A stretch of DNA of 8,220 nucleotides from Chloroflexota bacterium (GCA_003695215.1 RFIM01000040.1:1-8220), one strand, 5' to 3'. Shown: positions 1-6,836, counted from the stretch's first letter. Program-made: numbers and translations. The notes: a model not told the origin generated them from the sequence alone.

Positions 1-698
1 ATTGGCGCATCAACATGCTCATCAGCGGCATCGGCGCCGTAGTGACCTTCATCGTGATGCTGATCTTCGCCATCACCAAATTCACAAGCGGTGCGTGGTT
101 CATTGTGTTGCTGATCCCGAGCGTGGTATACGCCTTCAGCCGTGTTCATCATCATTATGTGGATATCGCGCATCGCTTGAGTGCAGCAGGCTTGCGCCTG
201 AAACGCGGCGAGCGCCACGTAGTCTCGGCTCTGGTGCTGATCGATGACGTTCACATAGGCTCGCTGCGCATGATCGACTACGCCAAGTCTCTGGGCGTCA
301 AGTGGCGCGCCATTCACGTGGCCGTCAATCCTGCTAAAGTCGAGCGTTTGCGCCGAAAGTGGCAGGAGCGCGTCGGCGAAGGCGAGCTGACTATCCTTGA
401 ATCGCCTTATCGTCAGCTGATCGAGCCGATTCGAGAAGAAGTGCTGCGCGAATTAGCAGCAAACCCTGAAGGCTACGTCAACGTGATCATCGGCCACTTG
501 GCAATGGATACCTTCTGGGAACAGATTCTGCACCAGAACAACGCCTACATCTTCAGCCTTGCCCTGCAGAATCTCGACCGCGTGGTCGTGACCACTGTGC
601 CCTATCAGTGCCATCACGGCGATCACAACGGCAACGGCAACGGGCATGACAAAGCCGAGCACGCCGCCTTGCCGCCTGAGGTGGAACCGAAGGAATGA
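1..698 (+). CDS. APC-family amino-acid/polyamine permease, C-terminal part (5' end outside window)
   Basis: This is the end of a membrane transporter; the frame is open from the window edge (first full codon at 3), so the ATG at 15 is internal. The 231 visible residues start with W-R-I-N-M, then two hydrophobic segments (about residues 5-27 and 29-45) separated by A-I-T-K-F-T-S-G-A-W, a signature I associate with the last helices of APC-superfamily permeases found in Actinobacteria and Chloroflexota. After them comes a soluble domain of about 150 residues that begins V-V-S-A-L-V-L-I-D-D-V and alternates short strands and helices like a universal-stress-protein fold, presumably cytoplasmic and regulatory. 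The extreme C-terminus is rich in His, Asn and Gly (C-H-H-G-D-H-N-G-N-G-N-G-H). The substrate cannot be told from this fragment. It is convergent with the next gene and followed by a good terminator. Family assignment is fairly sure, substrate unknown. Confidence 0.8.
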   Translation, partial: WRINMLISGIGAVVTFIVMLIFAITKFTSGAWFIVLLIPSVVYAFSRVHHHYVDIAHRLSAAGLRLKRGERHVVSALVLIDDVHIGSLRMIDYAKSLGVKWRAIHVAVNPAKVERLRRKWQERVGEGELTILESPYRQLIEPIREEVLRELAANPEGYVNVIIGHLAMDTFWEQILHQNNAYIFSLALQNLDRVVVTTVPYQCHHGDHNGNGNGHDKAEHAALPPEVEPKE

Positions 699-707
699 GC
701 CTGCACA

Positions 708-739
708 GCGGCGTGGGCATGCTCACGCCGCGGCTTTTT
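708..739 (+). terminator. Rho-independent terminator of the permease gene
   Basis: Ten nucleotides after the permease stop codon lies an inverted repeat: GCGGCGTG at 708-715 pairs perfectly with CACGCCGC at 724-731. A G-U and a G-C pair extend the stem inward, leaving the loop CATG (718-721). The stem is followed by GGC and five T (735-739). The T-run touches the stop codon of the convergent gene (739-741). There is no T-run on the opposite strand, so it should work only for rightward transcription. Confidence 0.8.
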
Positions 740-2187
740 CAGTAGGCGCCGTTGCCCAGCAGCACGTTCGGGATAGTGCGCAGCAGGATTTGCAAGTCTA
801 AGCCGATCGACCAGTTATCGATGTAATAGATATCCAGCAGGCATTGCTCTTCAAAGGGCACCTTGCTGCGCCCGCTGACTTGCCACAAGCCTGTGATGCC
901 TGGCTGCGTGTTCAGGCGTTGTCGTTGCCAGCTCTCATAAAGCGCGACCTCAGCCGGCGTCGGCGGGCGCGGCCCGACGATGCTCATCTCGCCGCGCAGC
1001 ACGTTGATCAAGTTGGGCAGCTCGTCCAAGCTAGTGCGCCGCAAAAAGCGCCCGACTCGGGTGATGCGCGGATCGTTTTCCCATTTCGGCCGCTTGGGAT
1101 CGGCGCCTGTCTGACGGATCAGCTCCTCATGCTTCTTATCGGCGCCTTCGTACATCGAGCGGAACTTGAGCATGTAGAATTCGCGCCCGTTTTTGCCAAC
1201 GCGCCGATGCGCATAAAAAACGCTGCCCGGCGAATCAAGCTTGATGGCAAGCGCGATCAGAAGGCCTAGCGGCACGGCCAGCGGCGCCAAAGCGATCACA
1301 ATGGCCAGATCGATCAGGCGCTTGATCAGGTACTGCCCGCGATTCATGCGCGAGCTCGCTTTCAGGCCGAGCAGCGGAATGCCTTCTAAATTCTCAACGT
1401 GGACTTGGCTCATGCTCAGTTGGAATAAATCAGGCACGACGCGCGTCTGGACGCCGCTCTCCTCGCAGCGCTGCACAATCTCCACGATCTGCTTACGCGC
1501 ATCCCATGGTAAGGCCACAATGACCATGTCTGCGGCGCGCTCAGCCAGCAGTTCAGGCAGTTTGTCCAGGCCGCCTAGGCCGCGCACTCTGCCCATATCA
1601 GCTGAGCCGCGCTCAGGATCGTCGTCCAGATAGCCGATCGGCACGTAGCCGAGATCAGGGCGCGCCAGAATGGCGCTCAGCACGGCGCGCCCGACATCGC
1701 CCAAGCCGATCAGCAGAACGCGCGCCACGCCTATGCCGCGCCGCCTCAGCAAGGCTTGCAGCATGCGATAGACCACGCGCAAGCCTGAGAGCAGGATCAC
1801 GCACAGCACTGCTGCCAGAATCAGCAGCAAGCGTGAGAAAGCTGGCGGCTGCGTGAAGAAACTTAGCGCCATGGCGATCACTGTGGCGCTGGCGACGCCG
1901 TTGACGATCCGCGAGACTTCTTCAAGCCAGCTACGCCCGCGCTGCTCACGGTAAAGCCCTGCTACCGGCGCCGTTAGGACGACCCAAAGCGCAAAGACTA
2001 GCGCATAGGGCACGAAGACGTCGAAGGAAGTGAAAAACGCCTCTTCAATGGGCAGAATATTCCGCACCAGCTCGGATTGGTAGCGCAGGCTGTAGGAAAG
2101 CCAGAAGGCTACGAAAACCGAGCCGAAGTCCAAGGCAGGCATCGCCCGCCGCATCCATTTTGCCCAATCCCGACCTTTTGCGTGCAT
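739..2187 (-). CDS. Polyprenyl-phosphate sugar-1-phosphate transferase (WcaJ/WbaP-like, initiating exopolysaccharide synthesis)
   Basis: This 482-residue protein would move a sugar-1-phosphate, often glucose or galactose, from a UDP-sugar onto undecaprenyl phosphate, the first membrane step of exopolysaccharide or O-antigen synthesis. The N-terminal part has about four membrane segments (near 20-36, 58-78, 94-112, 118-137). Next is a Rossmann-like CoA-binding-type domain with G-L-G-D-V-G at 161-166. From about 287 comes the catalytic bacterial sugar transferase domain: membrane helix 291-313, K-F-R-S-M at 341-345, S-L-D-E-L-P-N-L at 386-393 with the conserved Asp388-Glu389 pair, V-G-P-R-P at 404-408 and P-G-I-T-G-L-W-Q-V-S-G-R-S at 429-441. 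Length and the G-A-Y ending fit the long WcaJ/WbaP group rather than short PglC-like enzymes. The ATG follows the stop of the upstream glycosyltransferase by four bases with only a weak ribosome binding site, so translation is probably coupled. The exact sugar is not determined. Confidence 0.93.
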   Translation of the reverse strand: MHAKGRDWAKWMRRAMPALDFGSVFVAFWLSYSLRYQSELVRNILPIEEAFFTSFDVFVPYALVFALWVVLTAPVAGLYREQRGRSWLEEVSRIVNGVASATVIAMALSFFTQPPAFSRLLLILAAVLCVILLSGLRVVYRMLQALLRRRGIGVARVLLIGLGDVGRAVLSAILARPDLGYVPIGYLDDDPERGSADMGRVRGLGGLDKLPELLAERAADMVIVALPWDARKQIVEIVQRCEESGVQTRVVPDLFQLSMSQVHVENLEGIPLLGLKASSRMNRGQYLIKRLIDLAIVIALAPLAVPLGLLIALAIKLDSPGSVFYAHRRVGKNGREFYMLKFRSMYEGADKKHEELIRQTGADPKRPKWENDPRITRVGRFLRRTSLDELPNLINVLRGEMSIVGPRPPTPAEVALYESWQRQRLNTQPGITGLWQVSGRSKVPFEEQCLLDIYYIDNWSIGLDLQILLRTIPNVLLGNGAY

Positions 2188-2191
2188 CTCG

Positions 2192-3310
2192 TTAATTCTC
2201 TAACGCCTTACGATAAGTTTCCTGCGTCGCTTGCGCTGTTTGCAGCCAGGTGAATTGGCATGCACGCACCTGAGCGCGCAGGCTTTGCTCGGCGCGCCAA
2301 GCCGAATCATGCATGGCGCGCTCTAGTGCTGCGCGCCAGGCCTGTTCATCCTGTGGCGGCAACTGCATGCCAACTTCGCCAACCGCCTCAGGCAGCGCTG
2401 AGACGTTTGAGACCAGCGGCGGCAAGCCGCAGGCCATCGCCTCAACCACAGGCAAGCCCCAGCCTTCGAAGATCGAAGGGTAGACGAACGTCTCAGCGCA
2501 ATTGTACCAATAGACCAGTTCAGCGTCAGGCAAGTAGCCGACTCGGTGAACGGTCTGTGCCAGGCCGAGCTGGTCGATCAGGCGCGGCACCTCCGCCGTC
2601 ATCCAGCCCGCGCCGCCGCCTAAAATCAGCGGCACTGCCCGCCGATCGGCTTCAGGCAGCGTGGCATAAGCGCGCAAGAGGACGGGCAGGTTCTTGCGCG
2701 GCTCCAAAGTGCCAAGGTAGAAGAAGAAGCGCTCGGGCAAACCCTTGGCGGCGCGAAAGGCCTCCACTTGGGCGCGCGGCAATTTTCGGAAGCGCGCCTG
2801 GACGCCCGGCACTGCCAGATCGATCTTCTCAGGCGGCACCTTCAGCAATCGGCTCAGATCGGCGGCTGTGGAGCGCGAGATGGCGATCACGCGGCGGGCG
2901 CGGCGGCAACTGACAGCCGTCATGGCGCGCAGGTACAGCCTTCGGGCAGCTGGCAAGCGCTCAGGATAGCGCATGAAACTGAGATCGTAGACTGTCACTA
3001 CAAATGGGCGCGGCATGAGCAGCGGCGCCACAAAGGCCAACTCATGCATCAGGTCGAGTCCGCGCAGCTGGAAAGGCTGCCAGAGCTGTTCCCAGAGGAT
3101 GCGCCGCAGCGGGCTGTGCGTTTTGAAGCGCGAGCGCCGCACGGCGTAGGGCGTAGATGGCAGCTCGCCTTCGCCGACGAAAATTGTGGCGCGCAAGTCG
3201 GGCGCGGCTTGCGGCAAGTGGGCAATCAGGTTGTAGATGTAATGATGAATGCCTGCGCGCCGAAAGTCCTGTGCGCTTGCCAACAGATGTGCGTTCAATC
3301 CGATGTGCAT
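2192..3310 (-). CDS. GT4-family glycosyltransferase
   Basis: This 372-residue protein is a retaining, nucleotide-sugar-dependent GT-B glycosyltransferase that probably extends the glycan started by the adjacent phosphotransferase, at the cytoplasmic face of the membrane. The N-terminal acceptor domain has the flexible H-I-G-L-N-A-H start, a V-T-V-Y-D-L segment at 105-110 and V-I-A-I-S-R-S-T at 141-148. The donor domain begins F-F-Y-L-G-T-L-E-P-R-K-N at 196-207, has G-G-G-A-G-W at 231-236, R-V-G-Y-L at 256-260, and the GT4 E-x7-E motif (Glu282 to Glu290) in F-E-G-W-G-L-P-V-V-E-A-M-A-C-G. Length is normal for GT4. Donor and acceptor sugars are unknown. The ATG at 3310 lies only eight bases from a consensus -10 box, with no ribosome binding site, so the mRNA may be leaderless. 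The first-sugar transferase gene follows after four bases. Confidence 0.92.
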   Translation of the reverse strand: MHIGLNAHLLASAQDFRRAGIHHYIYNLIAHLPQAAPDLRATIFVGEGELPSTPYAVRRSRFKTHSPLRRILWEQLWQPFQLRGLDLMHELAFVAPLLMPRPFVVTVYDLSFMRYPERLPAARRLYLRAMTAVSCRRARRVIAISRSTAADLSRLLKVPPEKIDLAVPGVQARFRKLPRAQVEAFRAAKGLPERFFFYLGTLEPRKNLPVLLRAYATLPEADRRAVPLILGGGAGWMTAEVPRLIDQLGLAQTVHRVGYLPDAELVYWYNCAETFVYPSIFEGWGLPVVEAMACGLPPLVSNVSALPEAVGEVGMQLPPQDEQAWRAALERAMHDSAWRAEQSLRAQVRACQFTWLQTAQATQETYRKALEN

Positions 3311-3318
3311 GGCCGCTG

Positions 3319-3347
3319 ATTATAGCAGTCGGCACGTCGGCTGTATA
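3319..3347 (-). promoter_or_regulatory. Predicted sigma-A-type promoter of the glycosyltransferase gene (leaderless)
   Basis: Read on the minus strand, a perfect TATAAT (3319-3324) is preceded at exactly 17 bases by TATACA (3342-3347), which matches four of six bases of TTGACA. Transcription would start near 3312, two or so bases before the ATG at 3310, and no ribosome binding site is visible. It sits in the 40-base gap after the SGNH hydrolase gene, so the last two genes may be made both from here and by read-through. Confidence 0.55.
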
Positions 3348-3350
3348 GCG

Positions 3351-3980
3351 CTACAAGCTGAACTGCACGGCGCGCAGCCATTCACGCGCGATGAGCGCAT
3401 GGCCGACGCCAAAGGGATGAAACTGATCTTCTGACCATAGCTGCGGCACACTGACGCGCAGCACCTGCGCAAAAGCCTCTTGCAAGTCCACATAGAGCGT
3501 CTTGAACTCAGCGGCCACTTGCGCCATCAGCGCGGCATAGACTTCCATCTGGCGGCGCATGGGCTGCTCGCGGTCAGGCTCAATCATGTAGGGCGAGAGC
3601 AAGATCACCTGCGTGCCAAAGGCATCCTGCACGCGATGGACGAGCAGGCGCAGGGTTGCCTGATACTCGACAGGGAAGACGGCTGTGGCGGGGTCGCCGT
3701 GGAACTGACGGTAGACATCGTTGATGCCAACCATCAGCGAGAGCCAGTGCGGGCGCTCGCTGATCACGTCGCGCTCGAAGCGCGCGGCGATCTCGCGCAC
3801 AGTGTTGCCGCTGATGCCGCGATTGACGAAAGTGAGCTTCAGGTGTGGATAGCGGGCGATGAGCATGTTGCGCACCATGCTGACGTAACCATTGCCGTAT
3901 GGCGCGGCGATATCGCGCCTGCCTGCATCAGTGATGCTATCGCCGATGAAGACGATCTTCTGATTCGGTTGCAGCAGCAT
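3351..3980 (-). CDS. SGNH/GDSL-family hydrolase (lipase/carbohydrate-esterase type)
   Basis: This 209-residue protein is a serine esterase of the SGNH superfamily. All blocks are present: block I F-I-G-D-S-I-T-D with nucleophile Ser15, block II R-G-I-S-G-N with Gly58 and Asn59, block III V-G-I-N-D with Asn87, and block V D-Q-F-H with Asp185 and His188. The sequence resembles small rhamnogalacturonan-acetylesterase or G-D-S-L esterases acting on acylated sugars, but the substrate is not shown. No signal peptide is seen; the N-terminus M-L-L-Q-P-N-Q-K enters the first strand directly, so the enzyme should be cytoplasmic. The ATG follows the stop codon of the CE7 esterase gene by three bases, so the two are almost certainly co-transcribed and translationally coupled and may act on the same acetylated carbohydrate. 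Size is typical of the family. Confidence 0.9.
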   Translation of the reverse strand: MLLQPNQKIVFIGDSITDAGRRDIAAPYGNGYVSMVRNMLIARYPHLKLTFVNRGISGNTVREIAARFERDVISERPHWLSLMVGINDVYRQFHGDPATAVFPVEYQATLRLLVHRVQDAFGTQVILLSPYMIEPDREQPMRRQMEVYAALMAQVAAEFKTLYVDLQEAFAQVLRVSVPQLWSEDQFHPFGVGHALIAREWLRAVQFSL

Positions 3981-3983
3981 GCT

Positions 3984-4955
3984 TCAACCCCACAACTCGC
4001 GCAGATAGCCGATCTTTGCCAGCAGGTGATGCGCGCCGCCGCCTTCATGGTTGTTGAAAGGGTAGACGGCCAGGCGCTTCTGGCCGAGATAGTAATTATA
4101 GGCCGCGTAGACGGTCGAGGGCGGGCAGATCGTGTCCATCAGGCCGACTGAGAAGAAGGCAGGCACAATGGCGCGCGCCGCGAAGTTCATGCCGTCGAAA
4201 TAGCTGAGCGTTTTGAAGACTTGCGCGGTTTTATCGCGGTGAACAGCCAAGAAAGCGCTGATCTCATTATAAGGCGCTGTGTCAATCAAGGTTATGGCGC
4301 GCCGAAAATGGCATAAGAACGGCACATCGGGCAAGGCTGCGTCGAGATCGGGCACTAGCGCCGCTACAGCCAGGCTGATTCCGCCGCCTTGACTGCTGCC
4401 CGTGACGGCGATGTGCGCTGCGTCCACGCGCTCATGGGCGCGTGCTGCTTCTACAGCGCGCACGGCATCTGTGAAGACGCGCCGATAGTAGTAATGCTGC
4501 GCATTCAAGATACCGCGGGTCATGAAGCCGTTGTATTGCGGATTGGCGCCTTGTGGCTCAGGATCGGGCGTATTGCCTGCACGCCATACGCTGCCTTGCC
4601 CGCGTGTATCCATCACCAAATAGGCGAAGCCTGCGTTGGCGAACGGCAGCCATTCGGTCGGGAAGCCGCGTCCGCCGCCGTAACCGACGTACTCGACAAC
4701 GCACGGCAGAGCTTGCGCCGCGTCTTTGGGCAGGATCAGCCACGCCTTGATCGGCTGGCCGCCGAAACCATTGAAGGTCACATCGAAGGTCTCGACTAGG
4801 CGCAGGCCGAAGTCCACAGGCGTGAACTGTGCATCGAGCGGCTGTTGGCGCGCTTCGGCCAGCGTTTGGCGCCAGAAAGCATCGAAGTCCTCAGGCTCGT
4901 CACGCGCAGGCAGGTAAGTCTCCAGCTGTTCCAAAGGCAGGTCAAAGTAAGCCAT
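3984..4955 (-). CDS. CE7 acetylxylan esterase / cephalosporin-C deacetylase-like (AXE1)
   Basis: This 323-residue alpha/beta hydrolase removes acetyl groups from acetylated oligosaccharides and, in characterised relatives, from cephalosporin C. It has the CE7 hallmarks (numbered from the start chosen here): R-G-Q-G at 118-121, G-S-S-Q-G-G with nucleophile Ser188, L-M-D-T-I-C with Asp274, and N-N-H-E-G-G-G with His303. These triad numbers equal those I recall for Thermotoga maritima TM0077 (Ser188, Asp274, His303), and the N-terminus M-A-Y-F-D-L-P-L-E aligns with it. That supports the ATG at 4955 over one three codons upstream at 4964, as does a GAGAG sequence nine bases before 4955 that would directly abut 4964. 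There is no signal peptide, so it should be cytoplasmic, and the family normally works as a hexamer. It is coupled to the downstream SGNH hydrolase. The polysaccharide-cluster context suggests an acetylated glycan or imported oligosaccharide as substrate, which is inference. Confidence 0.93.
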   Translation of the reverse strand: MAYFDLPLEQLETYLPARDEPEDFDAFWRQTLAEARQQPLDAQFTPVDFGLRLVETFDVTFNGFGGQPIKAWLILPKDAAQALPCVVEYVGYGGGRGFPTEWLPFANAGFAYLVMDTRGQGSVWRAGNTPDPEPQGANPQYNGFMTRGILNAQHYYYRRVFTDAVRAVEAARAHERVDAAHIAVTGSSQGGGISLAVAALVPDLDAALPDVPFLCHFRRAITLIDTAPYNEISAFLAVHRDKTAQVFKTLSYFDGMNFAARAIVPAFFSVGLMDTICPPSTVYAAYNYYLGQKRLAVYPFNNHEGGGAHHLLAKIGYLRELWG

Positions 4956-4964
4956 AGCAGGCAT

Positions 4965-4969
4965 CTCTC
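4965..4969 (-). promoter_or_regulatory. Ribosome binding site deciding the CE7 esterase start
   Basis: The minus strand reads GAGAG here. It is nine bases from the ATG at 4955 but directly abuts the ATG at 4964, so the inner ATG is the better start. The protein alignment with the CE7 family points the same way. Confidence 0.5.
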
Positions 4970-5040
4970 AGGGCTGAGCAAGGTCAAAGCGCCATCAACT
5001 ATACCACAGGCGCGTCCAGAGGGCGCGATGTCAGCGTTAG

Positions 5041-6339
5041 CTAGGCTGCCAGCGCATCGCACGACGAGGATTGGTCAGTTGCGTGCCAAGTCGTTCCCCA
5101 CCAAAGGCCGATCCACCAAAAAGTGAGCACGCGATGCGGATGAACAGCCCAAGTGTAGTTGTCAAATAAGCTGACAGCAGCCAGTGCCAAAACGCCGCAG
5201 CCGATGATGAAGTGCGCCGCGCCATAGCGCGGCCGCAGCCGCGAAAGGTTCAAGAGTAGCGCCGCGCCGAAGATCGTCAAGCCGAGCAAGCCCGTCTCTG
5301 CCCAGATGTATAGGTAGACGTTATGCACAGGCAATTTTGGCCCAGGCGTCATGCCGACGTTCAGCCAGACCTCGTACATCAGGTTGCCTGCGCCTACGCC
5401 AAAGAGCGGCGCGCTCTGAATAACTGTCCATGAGTCTCTGAAGAAGAATTCGCGCCCGCTGAAGAAGCGCGTGACCAGCTCACCGCGCGTGGCGAACAGC
5501 ACAAAGGCGATGCCGATGAGGACGCCTGCGCTCGATAGGATCAGCATGCTGCGCCGCGCGGGCCTGTTCAAAGCGCGCCATGCGATCCAGGCTATAGGCA
5601 AGGAGCCGATAGCCGTGCTGAGCAAGGCGCTGCGCGAGAGCGTCCCGAGCATGCCTAGCGCACATAAGGCGCCTAGCGCGCCGCTCAGGATGCGGCCGAG
5701 GCGCCTGCGCGCTTGCACTGCCAGGCACAGCGCCGCAAACAGGGCTAGCATCAAGTAGCCGCCTAGATAGTTCGCGTGCATGGAAAGCCCAGAGGCGCGG
5801 AAGAATGTGGTCGGCTCGTAGTAAGGGCGCGGCACTTCGCCAAGCGCGCTCAGCCCGAGCGTGCTGTTGTTGATCACCTGCAGTAGCCCGATGAGAGCTT
5901 GTAGCGCGCCGCCAAGCACAATCGCCCAAAGCGCGCTCAGACCGTGTTCGCGCACCAAAGCGGCGCCGATGAAGCTCATCAGCAGGCAAGCTGCGAAGTG
6001 CAGCGCACTTGCGATGAGCAGGCTCGGTTGTTTTGCCCAGAACAGGCCTACGCTCATGAGCGCCAAAAAGCCGACAAAAAGCGCCGCATAGCGCGGGCGC
6101 AGCAGCAACTTGACTGTCTCAGCCAAGCGCAGGCGGTAAGCGTTCTCTAGAAAGGCGCGCAAGCCGCTGATCAGCAGCAGCCAGCCCATGAACACATCGG
6201 CGTATGAGAGCGTGATGGTTTGGAAGTCAAGCGGTATGTCCAGCCCTTCAAAAACGTGCTGTAAACCAAGGCGCGGGCTGGATACTACGCCGACTGCGCC
6301 GACGATCATAAAGAGCAAGAGCTGTAGAAATTCAAGCAA
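5041..6339 (-). CDS. O-antigen ligase / Wzy-type polymerase family membrane protein
   Basis: This polytopic membrane protein of about 432 residues has ten or more hydrophobic segments and belongs to the Wzy_C / O-antigen-ligase superfamily, which joins lipid-linked glycans outside the membrane. Counting from the TTG start at 6339, hallmarks are F-F-R-A-S-G-L-S-M-H-A-N-Y at 179-191, T-L-S-R-S-A at 233-238, and the large loop with F-G-V-G-A-G-N at 313-319 and V-H-N-V-Y-L-Y-I-W-A-E-T-G at 338-350, whose His339 is the conserved position, followed by D-N-Y-T-W. The frame stays open to an ATG at 6405, but that ATG lies just before a perfect terminator hairpin of the preceding gene. The TTG has GAGAG seven bases upstream and starts the protein right at its first membrane helix. 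Whether it is a polymerase or a ligase cannot be told. It is first in the polysaccharide block; 85 bases separate it from the CE7 gene. Confidence 0.88.
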   Translation of the reverse strand: MLEFLQLLLFMIVGAVGVVSSPRLGLQHVFEGLDIPLDFQTITLSYADVFMGWLLLISGLRAFLENAYRLRLAETVKLLLRPRYAALFVGFLALMSVGLFWAKQPSLLIASALHFAACLLMSFIGAALVREHGLSALWAIVLGGALQALIGLLQVINNSTLGLSALGEVPRPYYEPTTFFRASGLSMHANYLGGYLMLALFAALCLAVQARRRLGRILSGALGALCALGMLGTLSRSALLSTAIGSLPIAWIAWRALNRPARRSMLILSSAGVLIGIAFVLFATRGELVTRFFSGREFFFRDSWTVIQSAPLFGVGAGNLMYEVWLNVGMTPGPKLPVHNVYLYIWAETGLLGLTIFGAALLLNLSRLRPRYGAAHFIIGCGVLALAAVSLFDNYTWAVHPHRVLTFWWIGLWWGTTWHATDQSSSCDALAA

Positions 6340-6346
6340 GCCTGAT

Positions 6347-6351
6347 CTCTC
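6347..6351 (-). promoter_or_regulatory. Ribosome binding site supporting a TTG start of the ligase/polymerase
   Basis: GAGAG on the minus strand stands seven bases before the TTG codon at 6337-6339. Neither in-frame ATG further upstream (6402, 6405) has a comparable site, and both fall at the edge of a terminator hairpin. The next ATG, at 6309, has no site and would cut into the first membrane helix. Confidence 0.5.
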
Positions 6352-6369
6352 GTCTTTGAGCCGAGCCTG

Positions 6370-6402
6370 AAAACAATGCCGACCAGCAGCGCTGGTCGGC
6401 AT
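6370..6402 (-). terminator. Rho-independent terminator of the small exported-protein gene
   Basis: A perfect 12-bp stem is formed by ATGCCGACCAGC (6376-6387) and its complement at 6391-6402, with a three-base loop. On the minus strand it is followed by TGTTTT (6375 to 6370). It begins 22 bases after the stop codon of the small exported protein (6425), the usual distance for an intrinsic terminator. It lies inside the longest open frame of the ligase gene, which argues that this gene starts further downstream. Confidence 0.8.
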
Positions 6403-6424
6403 CATTCACGTTAGGTCAAGTGGG

Positions 6425-6793
6425 TTACGGCTGATTATCGCGGAACTGACGCGGAACGAGCTCGCCAGAGCCAGCTGGGATGTACAGGATGCGGTTCACA
6501 AAGAAGATCGCCCAAGCTCTGTTGTTAATGCTGTTTTCGCAGATGAGCCATTTCGAACGAATCTTGTCTGGCCTGGTGGCCACCAAGACGACTGCAGGCT
6601 GAGTCAATGCGTTATCAGCGTAGGCTTGCGTATCGCCGAACAGACGCACTTGGAAGCGCACTTGGCCGCCGCAGAGAGTCTCCGGACCGGGCGCGTATTG
6701 TGCTTGCACGTTCGTGTTGGTTACGAAAGCGAAGATAGCTGTTGCTACAACGACGAGTGACAAGACTGCTATTACAACTTTTTTGCTGAGCAT
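6425..6793 (-). CDS. Small exported protein of unknown function
   Basis: This 122-residue protein is not recognised. The N-terminus is a clear export signal: M-L-S-K-K followed by a hydrophobic stretch at about 6-24 and N-V-Q-A-Q-Y, with likely cleavage after Ala31. Failing cleavage, it would be a membrane anchor. The mature part of about 91 residues contains two cysteines (L-C-G-G-Q near 41 and L-I-C-E-N near 85) that could form one disulfide outside the cell, and a run V-R-F-Q-V-R-L-F-G that looks like a beta strand. The segment E-N-S-I-N-N followed by N-R-I-L-Y-I-P-A-G resembles the second half of a LysM repeat, but no full domain can be defined, so this is only a hint. It is preceded by a near-perfect ribosome binding site, a promoter and a 19-bp palindrome, and followed by its own terminator, so it is a separate, probably well-expressed and regulated unit. 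It points towards the polysaccharide genes. Confidence 0.82.
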   Translation of the reverse strand: MLSKKVVIAVLSLVVVATAIFAFVTNTNVQAQYAPGPETLCGGQVRFQVRLFGDTQAYADNALTQPAVVLVATRPDKIRSKWLICENSINNRAWAIFFVNRILYIPAGSGELVPRQFRDNQP

Positions 6794-6800
6794 TTGCTAA

Positions 6801-6807
6801 CCTCCTT
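6801..6807 (-). promoter_or_regulatory. Strong ribosome binding site of the small exported protein
   Basis: The minus strand reads AAGGAGG, with seven bases between it and the ATG at 6793. This is the best ribosome binding site in the window; the other genes have short or no matches. It fixes the start and suggests high translation. Confidence 0.85.
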
Positions 6808-6817
6808 GGATTAGGTG

Positions 6818-6836
6818 ACTATCCGATTCGGATAGT
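6818..6836. promoter_or_regulatory. Perfect 19-bp palindrome, probable operator
   Basis: ACTATCCGA (6818-6826) and TCGGATAGT (6828-6836) are exact inverted repeats around one central base. The palindrome covers most of the predicted -10 box and the expected transcription start of the small exported-protein gene, the classic place for a repressor operator. A small RNA hairpin is less likely because the arms have only one base between them. Confidence 0.6.

Noticed and set aside
15..17. ATG near the left edge as the true start of the first gene
   Set aside because: The frame is open to the window edge, the residues before it fit the permease family, and starting here would leave only two helices of a transporter.
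844..1269. Open frame of 141 codons on the + strand
   Set aside because: Antisense to the conserved catalytic domain of the sugar phosphotransferase, with no promoter or domain support.
2260..2913. Open frame of 217 codons on the + strand
   Set aside because: Antisense to the GT4 gene; the translation is Arg/Ala/Pro/Ser-rich low complexity, typical of a shadow frame.
3480..4151. Open frame of 223 codons on the + strand across the two esterase genes
   Set aside because: It lies opposite two genes with complete catalytic motifs, crosses the boundary between them, and its translation has no recognisable domain; it is a GC-bias shadow.
4998..5003. TATAGT on the minus strand as a promoter for the CE7 esterase
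   Set aside because: No -35-like hexamer at 16-18 bases upstream; possible but too weak to list as a feature.
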